This document shows positions 58,740 through 64,000 of a DNA stretch of 64,000 bases, piece by piece; the stretch's first letter is position 1; every line of letters starts with the position of its first letter. The DNA is taken from assembly GCF_001423085.1 (NCBI RefSeq), contig NZ_LMNU01000049.1, positions 46,275-110,274 of the forward strand, given 5' to 3'. Below the pieces are notes generated by a model, which saw only the letters and a program-made list of their open reading frames with translations, was not told the DNA's origin and searched no databases. The DNA comes from Methylobacterium sp. Leaf125 (lineage in GTDB: Bacteria; Pseudomonadota; Alphaproteobacteria; Rhizobiales; Beijerinckiaceae). The translations under genes were made by a program, and so were the position numbers.

Positions 58740-59191
58740 TCAGATCCTGCCCGATCCACGACGGCTACACCGACGACGCCCTCCGTCCGTTCGGGTGGTC
58801 GTCGGGGCTGTACTCGTTCCGATGCCGGGACTGCCGGGAACGCGCGGTCGGCGAGAAGCGCTCGCAGCGCTGCCGCACCTGCGCGGTCGCCGCCCTGCGA
58901 AAGGCGGAGGCTTACCCGCCGAGCGCCGAGCAGGCCTCCGCGCCGGTGACCAGGTTCGCTGTCCGGGACACCGTGACGGGGCTCCTGTTCTGCAACCGGT
59001 CCATGCACCCGAACCGGAAGGAGTGGGACGGGCTGGCGACCGCGCAGGTCTACCTCAAGCGCGAGGCGGCCGAGGCGACGGCGCGGCAGGTCCGCGAGCA
59101 GTGGGAGGACCTCCGCCTGCACCACCCCACGCTCTTCCCCGAGCGGCTGGAGGCGGAGGTCGTCGAGGTCCAGCTGATGGTGGTGGCATGA
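58736..59191 (+). CDS. Hypothetical protein with Cys-rich zinc-like motif
   Basis: 151 residues. FRCRDCRERAVGEKRSQRCR then TCAVAALRK gives a CxxC...CxxC zinc-ribbon candidate at about 30-50. The remainder is helical (KREAAEATARQVREQWEDLR). It overlaps the gene on either side by four bases. A DNA- or RNA-binding role is possible. Confidence 0.58.
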   Translation: MIRSCPIHDGYTDDALRPFGWSSGLYSFRCRDCRERAVGEKRSQRCRTCAVAALRKAEAYPPSAEQASAPVTRFAVRDTVTGLLFCNRSMHPNRKEWDGLATAQVYLKREAAEATARQVREQWEDLRLHHPTLFPERLEAEVVEVQLMVVA

Positions 59192-59382
59192 GGCAGTCCA
59201 CGATCGACGAGATCGCCGGCGGGGCCGCTTGGACCGTCGAGAAGGTCATCTCCGAGAACCCGGCGGACACCCCGGTGGAGCGACCGGCCCGCCTCCGGAG
59301 GGAGCTCGCCCTGTGGATCTCGCACGCCGTGAAGCGGGAGGTCATCAACGACCGGCGCCGCGTGGGACGCAGGCAGGCTTAA
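59188..59382 (+). CDS. Small hypothetical protein
   Basis: 64 residues. Helical (MRQSTIDEIAGGAAWTVEKV) and strongly basic at the end (NDRRRVGRRQA). It overlaps the upstream stop by four bases. Last member of the tight run of small genes before a gap of about 60 bp. Confidence 0.5.
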   Translation: MRQSTIDEIAGGAAWTVEKVISENPADTPVERPARLRRELALWISHAVKREVINDRRRVGRRQA

Positions 59383-59443
59383 GGACGGGAACCCTGGACG
59401 GGGCCTTGCCAGCCCGCGAGAGTGCCTCAACCTCGGGGGGCAC

Positions 59444-60235
59444 ATGGTGAGACAGGACAAGCGCGCGCGGCTGAAATCGATCGTCACGGACGGGACGATG
59501 GCGATCCCGGAGGTCGAGGGAGAGTGGCACCACGACCCCTATCGGACCCTCTGGGTCGAGGTCTCGAACCTCAAGATGGGCCAGGCCGTCTCCACGGACT
59601 ACGGGACCATCAGCCGGACACCCCAGCTGTCCGGGATGGCCGCGATCCGGAGGGACACTGTCCGGCTCGCTGGATGGGGCGACACCTGCCGGGTCCTGCC
59701 CGTGACGATCCGGCCCGCCATCCCTCAGGAGGACGGCAACGGCTACACCCCGTTCACCGGCGTGCTCGGCTTCATCGCCGGAGACCGGGAGTTCAGGAGC
59801 GAGGACGCCTGGTTCCTGGAGTGTTGGATCCCCGAGATGGACATGGCCGCGATGCTCGCGGCCTACCGCGCTGGCGAGATGCCGTCGTTCCACCTCGGCG
59901 TGAAGCTCGATCTCTGGATCACGAAGGGCGACGAGCACACGCCGCCCGGCTACGGGGTCACCTGGTATCTGGCTCCCCACGCGGACCACGCGAGCGAGAG
60001 CCCAGAGGTGGCACGGGGCACGGTCCGGCATCTCAGCTGGAGCGACGCGCCGCAGCCAAAGGTCGACGAGGATGATGGGGTGCCGGAACAGGGGCCGCCG
60101 CTTCAGGCTCCCGCGGATCCCGCCCCCAACCTGGATACCGCCAACCTCGCCGCAGCGATCGACCGCCTGCGCTCCACCGTTCTGCAGGTCGGCCTCTGCA
60201 TCGCGGTCGCACTGGTGGTCAGCTGGTTCGTCTGA
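59444..60235 (+). CDS. Hypothetical protein with C-terminal membrane anchor
   Basis: 263 residues. The soluble part (about 1-235) includes YRTLWVEVSNLKMGQAVSTD and LKLDLWITKGDEHT-like segments; the C-terminus is a single hydrophobic helix (TVLQVGLCIAVALVVSWFV). No signal peptide. Tail-anchored phage or island protein of unknown role. Confidence 0.58.
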   Translation: MVRQDKRARLKSIVTDGTMAIPEVEGEWHHDPYRTLWVEVSNLKMGQAVSTDYGTISRTPQLSGMAAIRRDTVRLAGWGDTCRVLPVTIRPAIPQEDGNGYTPFTGVLGFIAGDREFRSEDAWFLECWIPEMDMAAMLAAYRAGEMPSFHLGVKLDLWITKGDEHTPPGYGVTWYLAPHADHASESPEVARGTVRHLSWSDAPQPKVDEDDGVPEQGPPLQAPADPAPNLDTANLAAAIDRLRSTVLQVGLCIAVALVVSWFV

Positions 60236-60298
60236 CCAAGGGCCGAAACGTCGCGTCCAGGGATCGACTCCCGAGCGGATTTGTTCTCCATTCGTTCT

Positions 60299-60532
60299 AT
60301 GACAGAATCGATGGAGCGGATCGTGGACGAGATGGAGCGGGCCTACATGGAAGCCGCCGACGGCGACGCGCGGGACGCCCTGAGGCGGGCGCTCGGCGAC
60401 GCCCTGATCGAGATGGCTGAGATCTCGGGGAAGGTCAGCCGCGGGTTCGTGAGGGCGTCCCGGCCGGCGGACCTGGCGCGGAAGCTGGGGCCGGAGCGCC
60501 GGGCCCGAGAGGCTGCCCGCTCCGCCGGCTGA
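60299..60532 (+). CDS. Small helical hypothetical protein
   Basis: 77 residues from an ATG at 60299. Acidic helix MERIVDEMERAYMEAADGDA then a basic tail (ARKLGPERRAREAARSAG). Its base composition matches the neighbours. Function unknown. Confidence 0.5.
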   Translation: MTESMERIVDEMERAYMEAADGDARDALRRALGDALIEMAEISGKVSRGFVRASRPADLARKLGPERRAREAARSAG

Positions 60533-60566
60533 CGGCCGGTTAACGGCTCGCCCGCATCATGCGGGC

Positions 60567-61034
60567 ATGCGAGATCCGGTCACCGAAAAATTCACGCGCG
60601 CCTGGGCCCCCGACGGCGAGGTCGTCTTCACGCCGATTCCTGTCGACGCGATCGAGGCGCATCCCCTGTGGGCGGCCTCCACGCTGTCGGGCGTCAACCG
60701 GAAGCGCGTGCTCCAGGAGGCGGAGGAGGCCTGGGTCGCGACGACGGAGTGGCTCCCGAAACCGCAGGAGGACGGCCCGGCGACGACCGTCGCATTGACG
60801 GTTTGGTTCAAGCCGTGGCGCGGCGAGTACGCCGGGATCTTCCTGACGTCGGTACCAGGCGCCAAGAAGCAGGAGCGCTGCCTCGGCGTGACGCTGCTCC
60901 GGAACGGCACCTACCGGCTCCTGACCGAGCGCCGGCTAGGCCAGAGCGTGACGCACGTTGTCGAGAGCGAGCGGCACCTGTCGGCCCCGATCGATCCCGA
61001 GGATCGCGGGGACCTCGGCGGCCTCGCACCCTGA
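60567..61034 (+). CDS. Hypothetical phage-type protein
   Basis: 155 residues. MRDPVTEKFTRAWAPDGEVV start; TTVALTVWFKPWRGEYAGIF and AKKQERCLGVTLLRNGTYRL look like beta strands of a compact domain. No recognised family. It follows a promoter gap of about 30 bp. Confidence 0.55.
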   Translation: MRDPVTEKFTRAWAPDGEVVFTPIPVDAIEAHPLWAASTLSGVNRKRVLQEAEEAWVATTEWLPKPQEDGPATTVALTVWFKPWRGEYAGIFLTSVPGAKKQERCLGVTLLRNGTYRLLTERRLGQSVTHVVESERHLSAPIDPEDRGDLGGLAP

Positions 61035-61110
61035 GATCCGGGTTTAGCCGCTCGCGGGAATCCAAGCGGCCGGCGCCGAAATCACCCGCTCGGCTGAAAC
61101 CCGCCCGCCT

Positions 61111-61452
61111 CTAGACGTGCTCGGCTTGGTAGACGTAGGGCCCGGGGTCCTCGGCCATGCACCGGTAGGGCCGGGTGAAGTCGGTCAGCCCGTCGTAGAT
61201 GACGCCGCGACTGATGCGGTGGTCCTCCAGCACCTAGGCCCGGTCGGCCTCCAGCCGTTCGATGGTGGCGTCGATCCCCCGCCCGTCGAGGGGCAGCCGA
61301 TCGCTCATCCGGCTGTCGATCTCCTGCAGACGGGCGCGCCGCTCAGGACGCGTCAGGTCCTTCCGCAGGGCGAGGTAGCAGAGGTCGTGAACCTCGCGCT
61401 GCAGGTTCCGCATGCGGGCATAGGACGGGGGGAGTGAAGGTGCGCGGCTCAC
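61111..61452 (-). pseudogene. Hypothetical gene with in-frame TAG
   Basis: From a GTG at 61452 the frame runs 113 codons to TAG 61111-61113, but codon 73 is TAG (61234-61236). Protein-like text is present on both sides (before, MRNLQREVHDLCYLALRKDL; after, VLEDHRISRGVIYDGLTDFT). The second half ends with YVYQAEHV. A nonsense mutation in a phage-like gene next to the tRNA is the likely cause. Confidence 0.5.
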
Positions 61453-61634
61453 GCGGTCACCGTGGCAGGCCCGCGTTGAGGGCTGGCTAAGCCGATCACT
61501 CAAATCCAACCGGTTGGGCTTGGGACTGTCCACGGCGCGTGCCAGCGTCGGATTTCGACCCGCCCGGGAATGGATTTCGGGCGGGCCTCCCGGCAGCCGT
61601 GCAGAAAAGTCCGCCCGAACTCCGCCCGAGAAGC

Positions 61635-61664
61635 AAAAAGCCCCGGACACGGTGTCCAGGGCTT
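61635..61664 (-). terminator. Terminator of the tRNA-Met gene
   Basis: On the minus strand AAGCCC..GGACAC pairs with GTGTCC..GGGCTT and is followed by TTTTT. It lies 34 bp after the tRNA 3' end and fits a rho-independent terminator. Confidence 0.75.
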
Positions 61665-61697
61665 GTCGTCTAAGTCGCTGTGATGACTTGGAATTGT

Positions 61698-61774
61698 TGG
61701 TAGCGAGGGACGGATTTGAACCGCCGACACAAGGATTATGATTCCTCTGCTCTAACCAGCTGAGCTACCCCGCC
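61698..61774 (-). tRNA. tRNA-Met (anticodon CAT)
   Basis: 77 nt on the minus strand with an encoded CCA. Reading 5' to 3': acceptor arm GGCGGGG, D-arm AGCTCAGCTGGTTAGAGC, anticodon CAT in GAGGAATCATAATCC, T-arm GGCGGTTCAAATCCGTC, 3' end TACCA. It lies between phage-like DNA on the left and trpB on the right, a usual spot for integrase-mediated insertion. Confidence 0.92.
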
Positions 61775-61885
61775 AGACCGCGGCCGCCGAAGAACGTGGC
61801 CGCGATGAGATCGGCGGTATAGGGAACCCCGCCGTGAGGTGTCAACGGGGTCCGCCCGGAGAAAATGGCCGGCCCCGTGGGAACG

Positions 61886-63133
<1,248 letters not shown>

Positions 63134-63274
63134 GGTCCTTGTCAGAGCTGCGTTTGTCGATAGGCCTAGACCCGCACGGGGGGCGCCGACAATGCGGCCA
63201 ACGCGTCGAATCGCGAATTCAGGGCCTTTCGGCGCGGAAAGCAAGGCGCTCCCGGGCGCGCGTCCCCTGCCCCC

Positions 63275-63916
63275 TCAGCCCCGCGCCGCCGCGATGAAGG
63301 CGGCGATCCGCGCCGCCGATTTCTCGCCCGGACCGGTCTCGACGCCCGACGAGACGTCGACGGCGCGCGCGCCGGTGCGGGCGAGCGCCGTCGCCACGGT
63401 GTCGGGGGTGAGGCCGCCCGAGAGCATGTAATCCGCCGGGAGAACGGCACCCCCCAGAAGGTCCCAGTCGAAGGCGTGGCCGTTGCCGCCGGGCAGCGCC
63501 GCACCCGGGGGCGCCTTGGCGTCGAGGAGGATGCGGTCGGCCCGGCCCGCGAAGGCGGTCACCGCGTCGAGATCCGCCGCGCCGGCGACCCCGATCGCCT
63601 TCATCACCCGGCGACCCGTCGCGGCGCGGATGGCCGCCACGCGCTCGGGCGTCTCGCGGCCGTGGAGCTGGATCCAGTCCGGGTCGAGGGCCTCGACAGC
63701 GGCCGCCACCGCAGCGTCGTCCGGGTCGACGAGGAGCACCACCCGCTCGGTCCGGCCCTTCGCGCGCGCCGAGAGGGCGCGGCCGGTCTCCAGGTCCACG
63801 TGGCGGGGGCTCCTGGGGAAGTGCACGAACCCGACGAGATCGGCACCGGCCTCCAGGGCGGCGTCGAGGGTCGCCGCCGTGCTGAGCCCGCAGATCTTGA
63901 TCGCGATGGCGGACAT
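63275..63916 (-). CDS. trpF: Phosphoribosylanthranilate isomerase
   Basis: 213 residues. TIM-barrel start IKICGLSTAATLDAALEAGA, then VGFVHFPRSPRHVD, IQLHGRETPERVAAIR, a phosphate-binding LSGGLTPDTVATAL and SSGVETGPGEKSAARIAAFI. The catalytic Cys (ICG) and Asp (LLDAKA) are in place. It converts PRA to CdRP in tryptophan synthesis. First gene of trpF-trpB. The tandem repeat at 63918-64000 lies directly upstream. Confidence 0.96.
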   Translation of the reverse strand: MSAIAIKICGLSTAATLDAALEAGADLVGFVHFPRSPRHVDLETGRALSARAKGRTERVVLLVDPDDAAVAAAVEALDPDWIQLHGRETPERVAAIRAATGRRVMKAIGVAGAADLDAVTAFAGRADRILLDAKAPPGAALPGGNGHAFDWDLLGGAVLPADYMLSGGLTPDTVATALARTGARAVDVSSGVETGPGEKSAARIAAFIAAARG

Positions 63917-63917
63917 G

Positions 63918-64000
63918 GGTTTCGAGGTCTGCGGTTTCGAGGTCTGCGGTTTCGAGGTCTGCGGTTTCGAGGTCTGCGGTTTCGAGGTCTGCGGTTTCGA
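63918..64000 (-). repeat. 15-bp tandem repeat upstream of trpF
   Basis: Five and a half perfect copies of GGTTTCGAGGTCTGC running to the window edge, beginning one or two bases before the trpF start codon (in the leader or promoter). The total copy number is unknown because the array leaves the window. Such arrays change length by slippage and may vary trpF expression. Confidence 0.95.

Noticed and set aside
61480..61697. Second copy of the tRNA-Met 3' end or an integrase gene next to the tRNA
   Set aside because: None found by eye in the window; only the tRNA terminator and short intergenic sequence are present.
63918..64000. CRISPR array
   Set aside because: The repeat units are contiguous with no spacers.

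Overview
The window is high-GC DNA (about 70 percent by eye) whose gene content fits an alphaproteobacterium, most likely Methylobacterium or a close relative. The reasons are a GcrA-type cell-cycle regulator, an adjacent trpF-trpB pair, a SorA/SorB-like sulfite-oxidizing system and several Rhizobiales-style hypothetical proteins. No database search was possible, so the genus is an inference.

Layout. (1) 1-3.3 kb: a phage- or island-like group of small hypothetical genes with a GcrA-like regulator. (2) 3.6-14.0 kb: an envelope/sulfite-stress block. It holds two secreted YVTN beta-propellers, a DUF305 protein, a secreted COG4315 protein, an ECF sigma factor with its anti-sigma factor, a LysR regulator, a DUF202 membrane protein, a cytosolic-type sulfite oxidase, a periplasmic SorA-like dehydrogenase with its cytochrome c, and a YeiH-type exporter. 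Four promoters in this block share one motif, GGAATA-N14-GCATCTC, and probably form the sigma factor's regulon. (3) 14.0-21.4 kb: a phosphoglycerate-mutase-like gene, an IS630-like miniature element, gene relics, a large stand-alone ABC-type ATPase with a CxxC insert (candidate phage defence), a frameshifted SDR gene, a low-GC orphan gene and an MqsR/MqsA-like toxin-antitoxin pair. (4) 21.8-45.7 kb: a heavy-metal resistance island. It carries CzcBA, a Zn/Cd/Pb P-type ATPase with a divergent MerR-family regulator, a His/Met-rich secreted protein, a copper block (CueR, Csp-like protein, CusBA, a glutaredoxin-MauE fusion, DUF4396, FixH-like), a mercury fragment (merR, merT, GDCCVxC protein, but no merA), and two arsenic operons with ArsH. 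Each regulator has a visible palindromic operator. (5) 45.8-61.5 kb: a decayed prophage or phage-like island with tail-gene relics, a polymerase-like protein, an antirepressor, an AAA+ ATPase, HTH proteins and a run of small hypothetical genes. At least four reading frames here carry a single in-frame stop. (6) 61.7-64 kb: core chromosome with tRNA-Met(CAT), trpB, trpF and a 15-bp tandem repeat upstream of trpF.

How the parts work together. Metals are sensed in the cytosol by three MerR-family and two ArsR-family proteins and removed by P-type, RND, MFS, ACR3-like and ArsB pumps, with small Cys/His/Met-rich proteins acting as buffers. The sulfite block would oxidize sulfite and pass electrons to cytochrome c under ECF control. 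The phage-like blocks at both ends share a 94-bp intergenic element, which suggests related mobile DNA on both flanks.
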